Shown here: one piece after another, positions 44,290 through 52,997 of the stretch
Layout of the letters: every line of letters begins with the position of its first letter
Numbering within the stretch: position 1 is the first letter of the stretch
Assembly: GCF_013403975.1 (NCBI RefSeq)
Contig: NZ_JABFDH010000001.1
Span: 744,001 to 808,000 of the forward strand
From: Winogradskyella ursingii
GTDB lineage: Bacteria > Bacteroidota > Bacteroidia > Flavobacteriales > Flavobacteriaceae
Direction: 5' to 3'
Length of the DNA: 64,000 nucleotides
The notes under the pieces: model-generated
Told to the model about the DNA's origin: nothing
What the model saw: only the letters and a program-made list of their open reading frames with translations
Databases searched by the model: none
Position numbers and translations under genes: made by a program

Positions 44290-45600
44290 TTGAAAAAATT
44301 CAGACATTATATAAACACGAATGTGTTAATAAAGGCCGGAAATCTTAATACAGCAAATATTACTATCAGGATTCTATCTGGTATTATTATAACTAAATTT
44401 ATTGCCGTACATATTGGACCACAGGGTATGGCCTTAATTGGAAATTTAAGAAATTTTCTAAGTGCAGTACAATCACTTGCCATCGCAGGCTTATATGATG
44501 GAGTAGTTAAGTCCATATCAAGGTTTAAGAACGATGCCAAGGCACTTTCTGTCACCATTTCATCAGTTTATTATGTTGGCTTTTGCTCTTCTTTGGCACT
44601 TGGATTTCTGTGCTATTTTAATGCTGAGCTCATCAATAATTGGATTTTTTCTGCAAATTACAACTATACATATGTCATTAAGATAATGGCAATGGTCTTG
44701 CCTTTTTATGCTCTAAATATGTTTGCATTTGCCATAATGAATGGTTTTTCCAAGTATAAAATTCTTCTCATCATAAATATCATTGGGCAAATTTTAGGCC
44801 TATTGGTCACCTTAATTTTAATTTGGCAGGAAAATATCAATGGTGCATTATTAGCGATTGTAATTACACCAGCTTTAGGGTTACTCATTACAGTTGTCGG
44901 AATTTTATATAGAAAAAATTTAATGTCCGATATTAAGGTTTCGAACATTAGTCCAGATGTATTGAGAGGTTTGGGGCCATATATGCTTATGGCTTTAGTA
45001 TCTGCTATTGCCATACCAATTGTTATGATACTCATAAGAAACTACCTTATTGCCGAAATAGGTATTAAACAAGCTGGTTATTGGGAAGCTATAAATCGTG
45101 TGTCTGATTATTACCTCATGTTCATTAACTCATTGATAGTTCTTTACATACTGCCTCGTTTTTCAGAAATTAGTAGTAAGAAAGAATTTCGAAAAGAAGT
45201 TTTCAGTTTTTACAAGTCGGTAATGCCAATATTTGCCGGAGTCTTGATTCTTGTTTATTTGAGTCGCTCCCTGTTGGTTGGAATTTTGTTCACAGAGGAT
45301 TTTAGACCAGTTGAAGATTTGTTCGGGTATCAATTGTTAGGTGATTTTATGAGGGTACTTTCTCTGGTCATAGCCTATCAGTTTCTAGCGAAAAAAATGT
45401 TTGGGCATTTTATTATAATGGAAATATTCCTTTTTATAATCATGTATGTATCTAGTATTTATCTAATAGATGTATTTGGGCTAAAAGGTGCTGTAATGGG
45501 TCATTGTCTTAGTTATTTTATGCATTTTGCACTTATCATACTCATTTTTAGTAGTTCACTTTTTGGTGTAATTAACGAAGATGGTAGTGAAGAATTTTGA
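44290..45600 (+). CDS. Wzx-type O-antigen flippase, first copy
   Basis: 436 residues, TTG start directly after the stop of the aminotransferase gene. About twelve membrane helices; the N-terminus has GNLRNFLSAVQSLAIAG, as in MATE-type O-antigen translocases. It is homologous to the next gene over the whole length (for example YWEAINRVSDYYLMFINSL against YWTAMTFISKNYMVFATGL). It would move a lipid-linked oligosaccharide repeat to the outer face of the inner membrane. Confidence 0.85.
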   Translation: MKKFRHYINTNVLIKAGNLNTANITIRILSGIIITKFIAVHIGPQGMALIGNLRNFLSAVQSLAIAGLYDGVVKSISRFKNDAKALSVTISSVYYVGFCSSLALGFLCYFNAELINNWIFSANYNYTYVIKIMAMVLPFYALNMFAFAIMNGFSKYKILLIINIIGQILGLLVTLILIWQENINGALLAIVITPALGLLITVVGILYRKNLMSDIKVSNISPDVLRGLGPYMLMALVSAIAIPIVMILIRNYLIAEIGIKQAGYWEAINRVSDYYLMFINSLIVLYILPRFSEISSKKEFRKEVFSFYKSVMPIFAGVLILVYLSRSLLVGILFTEDFRPVEDLFGYQLLGDFMRVLSLVIAYQFLAKKMFGHFIIMEIFLFIIMYVSSIYLIDVFGLKGAVMGHCLSYFMHFALIILIFSSSLFGVINEDGSEEF

Positions 45601-45610
45601 ATCTATTTAA

Positions 45611-46891
45611 GTGAAATTACCACAATTTATAAGCAATAATTTAGTCTTTAAGATTACATCGCTAAATGCTGTGGTTATTGCCATTAGATTGGTAGTATCT
45701 GTCTTTGTGCAGCGACTATTGGCCATTACAGTTGGTGAAGCTGGGATTGCCAGTATTGGTCAAATTCGTAATTTTTTGGCTATGCTTACCAGTACGTCTA
45801 CTCTAGGTACGTTTAGTGGTGTGGTTAAGTATGTGGCTGAATTTAAGGAAGACCAACCTGAGCTTTCAAAAGTTTTTTCAACAACTTCAATATTCTTATT
45901 GGTTGGGTCATTAATATCTTGCTTTGTCTTGTTTGTCGGAGCAAGTTATTTTTCTGACTATGCATTTGACTCGGTAGATTATACCTATGTATTCCGTTTG
46001 CTGGCTGTAATTATTCCGTTCATTGCTGTGAGTAGAATTATCAATGCTGTAGTAAGTGGACTCTCTGCCTATAAAAAATACGCGAAAATTGAATTGATCA
46101 GCTACCTTCTAGGGGCAATTCTGTTAATAATCGGTCTTTATTCTTACAATTTGGATGGGGTAATTGTTGCGATTGCTCTGGCGCCTGTCATTCAGCTATT
46201 GGTGTTGTTAATAGTATTCGGAAAAACATTAAAAAATTACTTGAGCTTAAAAAGGTTGAAGTTTAACCTGAGTTATAGAAACCAGCTTTTGTCATATACC
46301 TTAATGTCTTTTGTTTCGGCATTTCTTATTAATTATATAGAATTGGATCTACGAACATTAATCACGGATCGATTAAATATTAATGAGGCAGGTTATTGGA
46401 CGGCCATGACCTTTATCTCAAAAAATTACATGGTTTTTGCTACGGGACTATTCACATTATATGTATTACCAAGTTTTGCGAATATTCATTCAAGGTTTGA
46501 ATTTAGAAAGGAAGTGGTTACAATTTATAAAACCATCTTACCCATTTTTGCAGGCGGAATGGTATTGGTTTATATTTTAAGGACATTGATTATTCAGGTA
46601 GTATATCCAGATTTTACTGGTATGGAACCCTTATTTAAATGGCAATTGTTGGGCGATTTTATAAGATTATGCTCCTTGGTTTTGGCATATCAATTTTTAG
46701 CAAAGCGCATGGTTAAGAGCTTTGTTATTACAGAATTAATTTCCATAGGTCTGTTTTATGGATTATCTATAACATTCATTAAGTTTTATGGAACTGAAGG
46801 AGTCGTTATAGCTCATTTTGTGAGACATATTATTTATTTAATTATTGTTTTGCTCATTGTAATGAATAGTTTTAAAAATCATGACAAATAA
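45611..46891 (+). CDS. Wzx-type O-antigen flippase, second copy
   Basis: 426 residues, GTG start, about twelve membrane helices. It has SIGQIRNFLAMLTSTSTLG near the start and QLLGDFIRLCSLVLAYQFLAKRM near the end, the latter nearly the same as in the first copy (LLGDFMRVLSLVIAYQFLAKKM). Tandem duplicates of this kind may split the work on different lipid carriers or act together; no evidence decides. It is 10 bases downstream of the first copy. Confidence 0.85.
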   Translation: MKLPQFISNNLVFKITSLNAVVIAIRLVVSVFVQRLLAITVGEAGIASIGQIRNFLAMLTSTSTLGTFSGVVKYVAEFKEDQPELSKVFSTTSIFLLVGSLISCFVLFVGASYFSDYAFDSVDYTYVFRLLAVIIPFIAVSRIINAVVSGLSAYKKYAKIELISYLLGAILLIIGLYSYNLDGVIVAIALAPVIQLLVLLIVFGKTLKNYLSLKRLKFNLSYRNQLLSYTLMSFVSAFLINYIELDLRTLITDRLNINEAGYWTAMTFISKNYMVFATGLFTLYVLPSFANIHSRFEFRKEVVTIYKTILPIFAGGMVLVYILRTLIIQVVYPDFTGMEPLFKWQLLGDFIRLCSLVLAYQFLAKRMVKSFVITELISIGLFYGLSITFIKFYGTEGVVIAHFVRHIIYLIIVLLIVMNSFKNHDK

Positions 46892-46894
46892 TCG

Positions 46895-48037
46895 CTAGAT
46901 TTTCCACTTTTTTAGATATGACATGGAGCATTTAATATGGTCATGATGGAGCGCAACAAATTCTCTAGCTTGTTCTGATATTTCAACAATTTTATTTGGA
47001 TTTAAAATTAACCATTCCAATTTTTTAGCTATTTCTTTTGCATCAGGTAAAGCATTAATACAAATAGTATCTTCTTCTACATTATAGTAATCTAACCACT
47101 CAATTTCAGCACCTGTAAAAACAATTTTCCCCATAGCCATTGCCTCCAATGCATTAAAGCCTTGATCATATGCATAAACTTGATCCAATAAAATATGTGA
47201 GCGGTCAAATCTAGAAATGTATTCTATATAAGGAAGGTTTCTAACAGTTTCAATCTCTATTTTGTTAGAGTATTTACTTTCTATAATTTTTAATGCTTTG
47301 TCAAAATGATCATTACCTTTTTTGAAATAGTTATCGTTATTGATACCGTGAAATATGATAATTTTTTCTTTTACCGATGGTAATTTGAATTTTAAACTTG
47401 ACAAATCAATGGCGTGGGGAATCATTCCCATATATTTTGGGTGACCAATTAAAGGGATATGATAATCTAGATCGGTTGCAATAACACCTGAAATTATTGA
47501 ATATAAATATGTGTGAAGTTGTTTGTAGTTGTTGTTCAAATAGCGTAAACCAATAGCATGGTGTCCTTTAGGTATTCTACCTTCAAAATAAGGAGTGAGA
47601 ATAGAGTACCTGAATTTTTTATCATACGCATAAGATATACTAGGATAATCTAAACCACAAGAGAGCAAAAAGAATTTGGCAGACAAGTTCCACTTCCTTA
47701 ACCAATCTATTAGCTTTATTTGGCTTTTTAAAGTCACATTAAACGGAGCTTCATTCACAAACTGAACAATATCATGACCCGATAAAAATTCTTTGTGTCT
47801 TCTAAATTGTTTTTTAACTAAAAATGAAGAAATGTATTTATGAATAAACCCAAGCTTAAAATGATACAGCAACTTAAGTAATCTATTGTTAGAACCTTCA
47901 GAAATTACAAGATCAACTTCTACTTTTTTAAAACCGTCCGTATTACTTACTACCTTTACATCATGACCCAAAGTTTGGAGACCTTTTTTGATATTGTAAT
48001 GTGTTCTGTTATATTCGCCAACAAGTAATATTTTCAC
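46895..48037 (-). CDS. Glycosyltransferase, GT-B fold
   Basis: 380 residues. The first 190 residues have the Rossmann part (ILLVGEYNRTHYNIKKGLQTLGHD) and the second half carries the EX7E-like motif in GFNALEAMAMGKIVFTGAEIEWLDYY split around it, with Asp in DRSHILLDQVYAYD. This is a cytoplasmic GT-B enzyme of the GT4 type with weak outer similarity. It is the only minus-strand gene within this part of the cluster, converging with the flippase pair (3-base gap). Confidence 0.8.
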   Translation of the reverse strand: MKILLVGEYNRTHYNIKKGLQTLGHDVKVVSNTDGFKKVEVDLVISEGSNNRLLKLLYHFKLGFIHKYISSFLVKKQFRRHKEFLSGHDIVQFVNEAPFNVTLKSQIKLIDWLRKWNLSAKFFLLSCGLDYPSISYAYDKKFRYSILTPYFEGRIPKGHHAIGLRYLNNNYKQLHTYLYSIISGVIATDLDYHIPLIGHPKYMGMIPHAIDLSSLKFKLPSVKEKIIIFHGINNDNYFKKGNDHFDKALKIIESKYSNKIEIETVRNLPYIEYISRFDRSHILLDQVYAYDQGFNALEAMAMGKIVFTGAEIEWLDYYNVEEDTICINALPDAKEIAKKLEWLILNPNKIVEISEQAREFVALHHDHIKCSMSYLKKWKI

Positions 48038-48088
48038 AATAAGCAGTTATTCGATTTTTATATTGATATTGTAAATCTACTAAATTAT

Positions 48089-49174
48089 ATGGCAAAAAAA
48101 ATTTGCATAGTATTATCATCATTAAGTAATGGCGGCACGGAGCGATTTGGTGCTACATTGTCTACAATGCTAAGCAAATTAGGTTATGATGTGACCATTT
48201 TTATTACCCATGATGCAATAGAATACCCTTACTCCGGTCGATTGTACAGTTTGGAAGCGGAGTCTAAAAAATCATTAGGTGTAGTGGGTAAGCTCTTGTG
48301 TATGAATAATTTTTTCAGGACACAAAAGTTTGATATTATCATAGATAATCGTTTGAGATCACAATTCTTAAAGGAATTTTTAGTGTACAGAATATTTTAT
48401 AGAAATGCTAGAATTATTGCGATGATTCATAATTTTAGAGTGTCTAATTATTTTCCAAAAAATGCATTTTGGTCAAATTTAATATATAATAAAAGTGTAG
48501 AGTTTATTGGAGTAAGCCGACGAATAATGGAACGCTCTATTGATGATTATGGAGTAAAAAACATAAACTACATTTACAACCCAATACATTTTCGAATTTT
48601 AGAAGAAAAGTCCGTAGCTTACAAAGTAGAATTACCATTTAAGTTTATTCTATATTTTGGCAGGTTCGAAGAGGTGGCAAAAAACCTAACATTATTGATA
48701 AAAAGTTATGAAAATTCAAGACTCAGGCAGCAATCCATTAAATTAGTGTTGATGGGAAAAGGTGAGGATGAGTTTTATCTTAAATCTTTGGTCAATGATC
48801 TAGAATTAAATAATAATGTGATTTTTATGGATTACAACTCAAATCCTTTTCCTTACGTAAAACAATCATTATTTACCGTGTTGAGCAGTAAGTATGAAGG
48901 TTTTCCAATGAGTATAATAGAATCCTTAGCCATTGGTACACCTGTAGTTTCTGTAGATTGTGAGTCAGGACCTCGTGAGGTAATTATAGATGGCAAAAAC
49001 GGTCTGTTGGTAAAAAATAACGATATACAGGTTTTATCATCGGCTTTAGATCGTTTTGTGAATGATCAAGAATTATATCAAAAATGTAAGGATAATGCTA
49101 AATCAAGTGTTGCGCATTTGGATGTCAGCGAAGTAACCAAGCAATGGAAAACCCTATTAGAGGATGAAAAATAA
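48089..49174 (+). CDS. GT4-family glycosyltransferase
   Basis: 361 residues, GT-B fold. N-terminal LSSLSNGGTERFGATL is the usual acceptor-side glycine loop; FGRFEEVAKNLTLLIKSY and SKYEGFPMSIIESLAIGTPVVS (split) hold the donor site with the EX7E motif. It adds one sugar to the repeat unit, sugar unknown. The next gene (FdtA-like) begins inside its last 11 bases. Confidence 0.9.
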   Translation: MAKKICIVLSSLSNGGTERFGATLSTMLSKLGYDVTIFITHDAIEYPYSGRLYSLEAESKKSLGVVGKLLCMNNFFRTQKFDIIIDNRLRSQFLKEFLVYRIFYRNARIIAMIHNFRVSNYFPKNAFWSNLIYNKSVEFIGVSRRIMERSIDDYGVKNINYIYNPIHFRILEEKSVAYKVELPFKFILYFGRFEEVAKNLTLLIKSYENSRLRQQSIKLVLMGKGEDEFYLKSLVNDLELNNNVIFMDYNSNPFPYVKQSLFTVLSSKYEGFPMSIIESLAIGTPVVSVDCESGPREVIIDGKNGLLVKNNDIQVLSSALDRFVNDQELYQKCKDNAKSSVAHLDVSEVTKQWKTLLEDEK

Positions 49175-49574
49175 TACAATAGAAAATTGCCGTATAATTG
49201 AAATTCCAAAAGTCCACGACGAGCGTGGAAGCTTGGCAGTTATTGAAAAAGGTTGTTTTCCTTTTGAAATTAAACGTGTCTATTATTTATATGACGTCCC
49301 TTCTGACGCTTTTAGAGGTGGTCATGCCCATAAAAACTTGAATCAACTTTTAATTCCACTTAGTGGTAGTTTTGAGGTACTGTTAAAAGATGGAACATCC
49401 TCAAATCGAGTATTACTTAATAAGCCCAATAAAGGATTACTGATTGTTCCTGGTATTTGGAGAGAAATTGATAATTTTTCTTCTGGTTCTGTGTGCCTGG
49501 TGCTGGCTTCAGAAGTTTATGATGAAACCGATTATCTTAGAGATTTTAATGAATTCCAATCATTTAAAGGCTGA
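49164..49574 (+). CDS. fdtA: dTDP-4-keto-6-deoxyhexose 3,4-ketoisomerase (FdtA/QdtA-like cupin)
   Basis: 136 residues, one cupin domain of the WxcM C-terminal/FdtA family. The motif RGGHAHKNLNQLLIPLSGS carries the His pair of the active site, and ERGSLAVIEKG opens the fold. It moves the keto group from C4 to C3 of dTDP-4-keto-6-deoxyglucose, the step before FdtB-type transamination. The matching aminotransferase is at 43180; dTDP-glucose synthase and dehydratase genes are not in the window. FdtA and QdtA differ in product stereochemistry, which I cannot tell. Confidence 0.85.
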   Translation: MKNNTIENCRIIEIPKVHDERGSLAVIEKGCFPFEIKRVYYLYDVPSDAFRGGHAHKNLNQLLIPLSGSFEVLLKDGTSSNRVLLNKPNKGLLIVPGIWREIDNFSSGSVCLVLASEVYDETDYLRDFNEFQSFKG

Positions 49575-50498
49575 AATATAAATGCCTTGTTTCAAAAGTA
49601 AGGCTTGAATGTGTTTAGCTGATTTCAATATAAAGTTGGGCATCCCAAGCAATAATCTTTGCTTCCAATTGAGATTTGAAAGGTTGATATCATCTTTTAG
49701 AATTAGAAACAACTCAGTCTCGTCCAAAACTTTACTTCTAAGGGCTACAGCATACCTATTGATGTCCAAATAGTGCTTTAAAGAATCATTCTCAGCTTCT
49801 TCTTTTTTGAAATTATTTATAAAATCCAATCTAGTCCAATTGGTTTCGCGTTTTGTTAGACTGTCTGCAATATAATATCTGTAAGACATAGTTATCTCAG
49901 GGTTAAACGAAACCTTATAGTTTAAGGCAAACCTGATCCATAAATCTAAATCTTCGGACGTGTCTAGTTGCGGATTAAATCCTCCCAACGCATCAAATTT
50001 CTCTTTGCTAAAAGCCACCGCAGATGTCCATGCCACAGAGTTGATAATACTCGCTTTAAAAAAGTCTTTAACAATCAACGGTTCTGTACCGTAATCAAAG
50101 TTAAATTGAGCAGGTTGTTTGTTGCTTTCAGTTAAAAAGACTTCGTAATTATTGCAATATAATCCAGCTTCCGGAAATTTTTCGATTTGAATTTTTAAAG
50201 CCTCAAGATGGTCATTGTACCAATAATCGTCGGCATCAATTAAGGCTATATATTTTCCGTTTGACTGAGCTATGCCTTTATTCCTTGCATCCGCAACACC
50301 CTTGTTGGTTTGGTGTATTAATCTTATTCTAGAATCTGTAAATCTTTCAACTATAGTTGTGCTTTGATCTGTAGAACCATCATTAACAATTATGATTTCA
50401 AAATCCTTGAAACTCTGTTGAATCACACTGTTCAATGTTCGCTCAATAAAGTTAGCTTTATTGTATAACGGAATGATTACAGAAAAATAGGGACTCAT
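49560..50498 (-). CDS. GT2-family glycosyltransferase
   Basis: 312 residues. GT-A signature YFSVIIPLYNKANFIERTL, DFEIIIVNDGSTDQS and the DxD-type motif ALIDADDYWYND. No membrane helix at the end, so a soluble enzyme on the inner face. It overlaps the next minus-strand gene by 4 bases and the FdtA-like gene by 15 bases at its stop, tail to tail. Confidence 0.9.
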   Translation of the reverse strand: MSPYFSVIIPLYNKANFIERTLNSVIQQSFKDFEIIIVNDGSTDQSTTIVERFTDSRIRLIHQTNKGVADARNKGIAQSNGKYIALIDADDYWYNDHLEALKIQIEKFPEAGLYCNNYEVFLTESNKQPAQFNFDYGTEPLIVKDFFKASIINSVAWTSAVAFSKEKFDALGGFNPQLDTSEDLDLWIRFALNYKVSFNPEITMSYRYYIADSLTKRETNWTRLDFINNFKKEEAENDSLKHYLDINRYAVALRSKVLDETELFLILKDDINLSNLNWKQRLLLGMPNFILKSAKHIQALLLKQGIYISAFK

Positions 50499-51376
50499 TT
50501 TGTTTTAGAAGTTATAGAGCATAAATAACCCAATTTATAAAAATCAAATAGAATAATAGAAGGGTAATTAGAATTGAAGTTCATTTTCAGCAATGGTTTG
50601 GAGATTTTAAAAATGAATGCGATTAACCAATTCAGACCAAATTTACCAATTATGGAGTGCCATTTCTTGATCTTCACCTCTTTGATATGCATATTCTTAT
50701 TCTTCTCTAACACTAATAAGTTTCTTAAGCTTTGTTTGGTTTTTTCAATAAATCGGTCTGCACTTTCCTTAGAATCGTGAATAACGGGATTATCAATAAA
50801 ACTAATGTCATAGCCATTGGCTTCAATTGATTTAAAGAAAACGAAATCTTCATAACCATATGTTGTAATGGTTTCATCAAATGGAAAAGTCTTGACGATT
50901 CTTTTCTTTATCAGAAAATTTGCTGAAGTATATATTCTTCTCTTAACTACACCATGTTCGCAGCACGCTTCTTTTTTCTTGGTATAAAGCCAGCGTAATC
51001 GATAAGGTTTTTTGGGTTTTACGTGTTCTTCTTTCATTCCACCGATAACGATATCTTCCTTAATGTGGTTGAGGTAATTAGATAAAAAATCAGCTGAATA
51101 TGGCATTGTGCCTGCGTCAATGAACAAGAGATTTTCAAACGTGGCCTTACTGGCTAAAAGGTTTCTAATGGCACTTCTACCAATGTTGTTATCAAGAATA
51201 ATAAGTTTAGTCTGATTGAGATTTTCAATTTTTGTAGGGCTATACATCAGTTGACTTGAAGCGTCATCGATAATTACAATCTCATAATCTTTATTACAGG
51301 ATTTTCCCTGTTTGTGAATTTCCTCTACCAAAGGCAGTACATTGTAATTATAAACTGGTATCAGAATAGATAGCAT
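50495..51376 (-). CDS. GT2-family glycosyltransferase
   Basis: 293 residues. It starts MLSILIPVYNYNVLPLVEE, has EIVIIDDASSQ and the acidic motif LLFIDAGTMPY in place of a plain DxD, and later TYGYEDFVFFKSIEANGYDIS, the acceptor-side ED motif. The chain is soluble with a hydrophobic patch near residues 245-265. Part of a minus-strand unit of three genes with the methyltransferase upstream (3-base gap) and the GT2 gene downstream (4-base overlap). Confidence 0.88.
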   Translation of the reverse strand: MLSILIPVYNYNVLPLVEEIHKQGKSCNKDYEIVIIDDASSQLMYSPTKIENLNQTKLIILDNNIGRSAIRNLLASKATFENLLFIDAGTMPYSADFLSNYLNHIKEDIVIGGMKEEHVKPKKPYRLRWLYTKKKEACCEHGVVKRRIYTSANFLIKKRIVKTFPFDETITTYGYEDFVFFKSIEANGYDISFIDNPVIHDSKESADRFIEKTKQSLRNLLVLEKNKNMHIKEVKIKKWHSIIGKFGLNWLIAFIFKISKPLLKMNFNSNYPSIILFDFYKLGYLCSITSKTK

Positions 51377-51379
51377 AAG

Positions 51380-52111
51380 TTAGGACTTTGTTGCAACAAT
51401 TACGGTTTCTTTCTTAAACCCAAAATACGAAACTTCATCAAAATGTAACCTTTTGGTTGTAAAACCAGCTTGATGTAATCGTTCTTCTAAACCTTCAACA
51501 GAATAAATTCTAACATGGTCTTGTTGCCCAAATGCTTTTAGTCTTTGTTCTGCTAAAGTAATGGAGATATCTTCGTAAATATCTCCTTCTTTGTAAGGCG
51601 TTTGAATGTAACACTTACCATTTGGTTTTAAAACGCGGAGTAGTTCTTGCATAGCCTTTCCGTCGTCTTCTACATGCTCAAGTATATGATAGCAAATAAC
51701 TAAGTCGAAGAATTTATCTTGAGCAGCAATCGCTGTTATGTCATATTTATAGTCAGCCGTAAATTCATTTTCAAAATCCGAACTATAATAATTGACTTCT
51801 AAATTATTGAATTTTTTATAGAGTGATTTCGGTGGTGAAAAGTGCAATATGTTGCCTTGTAAAAGGCCATTTTCCTTTAGCGTTGAGTATAATCGTCGGG
51901 TTCTACTTCTCGAACCACAATTGGGACATAACAAATCCGTATCAGCTAAGATTACAAAACGGTTAAGCTTATACTCGCAAATATTACATTGAAAACTATT
52001 ACCTCGATATCTTAAACTTACGATTTGTCTAAAAAACTTCTCGTTTTGAGATAAAATCTTCTTAGGAATTATTGATTTAGCAATTCGCTTTAAGCTATCG
52101 TACATTATCAA
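51380..52111 (-). CDS. SAM-dependent methyltransferase with an N-terminal zinc-ribbon-like motif
   Basis: 243 residues. Residues about 35-75 hold two Cys pairs, CNIC and CPNC, in a zinc-ribbon-like layout, followed by SRSRTRRLY. Residues from about 100 form the methyltransferase part with DITAIAAQDKFFDLVICYHILEHVEDD split over two blocks and CYIQTPYKEGD. The start ATG overlaps the ftsE-type stop as ATGA. In a cluster of glycosyltransferases, so a sugar methyl group is a fair guess. Confidence 0.85.
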   Translation of the reverse strand: MIMYDSLKRIAKSIIPKKILSQNEKFFRQIVSLRYRGNSFQCNICEYKLNRFVILADTDLLCPNCGSRSRTRRLYSTLKENGLLQGNILHFSPPKSLYKKFNNLEVNYYSSDFENEFTADYKYDITAIAAQDKFFDLVICYHILEHVEDDGKAMQELLRVLKPNGKCYIQTPYKEGDIYEDISITLAEQRLKAFGQQDHVRIYSVEGLEERLHQAGFTTKRLHFDEVSYFGFKKETVIVATKS

Positions 52112-52791
52112 TTTTTTCGTTGCACCACTTCAAAAACCTTATTCTCATCACATTTTAAGGTTTTGCTAGGGTATTTTAGCAGAAGGGCATAATCGTGCGT
52201 AGCCATTAAAATGGTGTTGCCGTTTTTATTAATGTCCTGTAAAACTTCCATCACTTCAATGCTTGTTTGTGGGTCGAGGTTTCCAGTAGGCTCATCGGCG
52301 AGAATTAATTCCGGGTCATTAAGAAGAGCTCTGGCAATGGCAATTCGCTGTTGCTCGCCACCAGAAAGTTCGTGCGGAAATTTAAATCCTTTAGTTTTCA
52401 TGGCGACCTTGTCCAAAACTTTGTCAATACGGTCTTTTATCTCGTCTTTTTCTTTCCAGCCCGTAGCTTTCAAAACAAACTCCAAATTCTGATTAATAGT
52501 TCTATCAGGTAACAATTTAAAATCCTGAAACACAATTCCCAATTTTCGTCTTAAAAATGGGATGTCTTTTTCTTTCATGGTTCTTAGGTTAAAATCTACG
52601 ATAGATCCTTCTCCCTCGGACAGTTCTAAATCGCCATAAAGCGTTTTCATAAAACTACTTTTTCCACTTCCCGTTTTACCAATGAGATACACAAAATCAC
52701 CTTTTTGCATTTCAAAATTAACCTTGGACAACACCATACTATCACCTTGATAAATCGTGGCATCCTTTAATTGTAAAACAGTTTCAGACAT
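52108..52791 (-). CDS. ftsE: ABC transporter ATPase, FtsE type
   Basis: 227 residues. Walker A is GKTGSGKSS, the Q-loop follows in [14 protein letters not shown], the signature is LSGGEQQR and Walker B is [13 protein letters not shown], with the switch His in [14 protein letters not shown] is typical of FtsE, the partner of FtsX in cell division and peptidoglycan hydrolase control. No ftsX gene is adjacent; in flavobacteria it is often elsewhere. A LolD-type ATPase is the main alternative. It overlaps the methyltransferase start. Confidence 0.85.
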   Translation of the reverse strand: MSETVLQLKDATIYQGDSMVLSKVNFEMQKGDFVYLIGKTGSGKSSFMKTLYGDLELSEGEGSIVDFNLRTMKEKDIPFLRRKLGIVFQDFKLLPDRTINQNLEFVLKATGWKEKDEIKDRIDKVLDKVAMKTKGFKFPHELSGGEQQRIAIARALLNDPELILADEPTGNLDPQTSIEVMEVLQDINKNGNTILMATHDYALLLKYPSKTLKCDENKVFEVVQRKN

Positions 52792-52954
52792 AGCTTTTGT
52801 TTGGAATTATATGAATGTAAAAGTATTATTAATAAAATCAATTATCAAATGTACAGTCAATAGTTTAACGCTCGATATTTCTATTCTGTATATCATTTTT
52901 TAACATTTTAAATCCTTATATATAATTATAGACTATTTCTATCGTTATAGAGAT

Positions 52955-52962
52955 TATATTTG
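52955..52962 (+). promoter_or_regulatory. Bacteroidota -7 element for the TPR gene
   Basis: TATATTTG matches TAnnTTTG exactly, 35 bases before the ATG at 52998. Confidence 0.5.
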
Positions 52963-52997
52963 AATCATCATTTAGTAATAATCAAAAAACGAATCAC

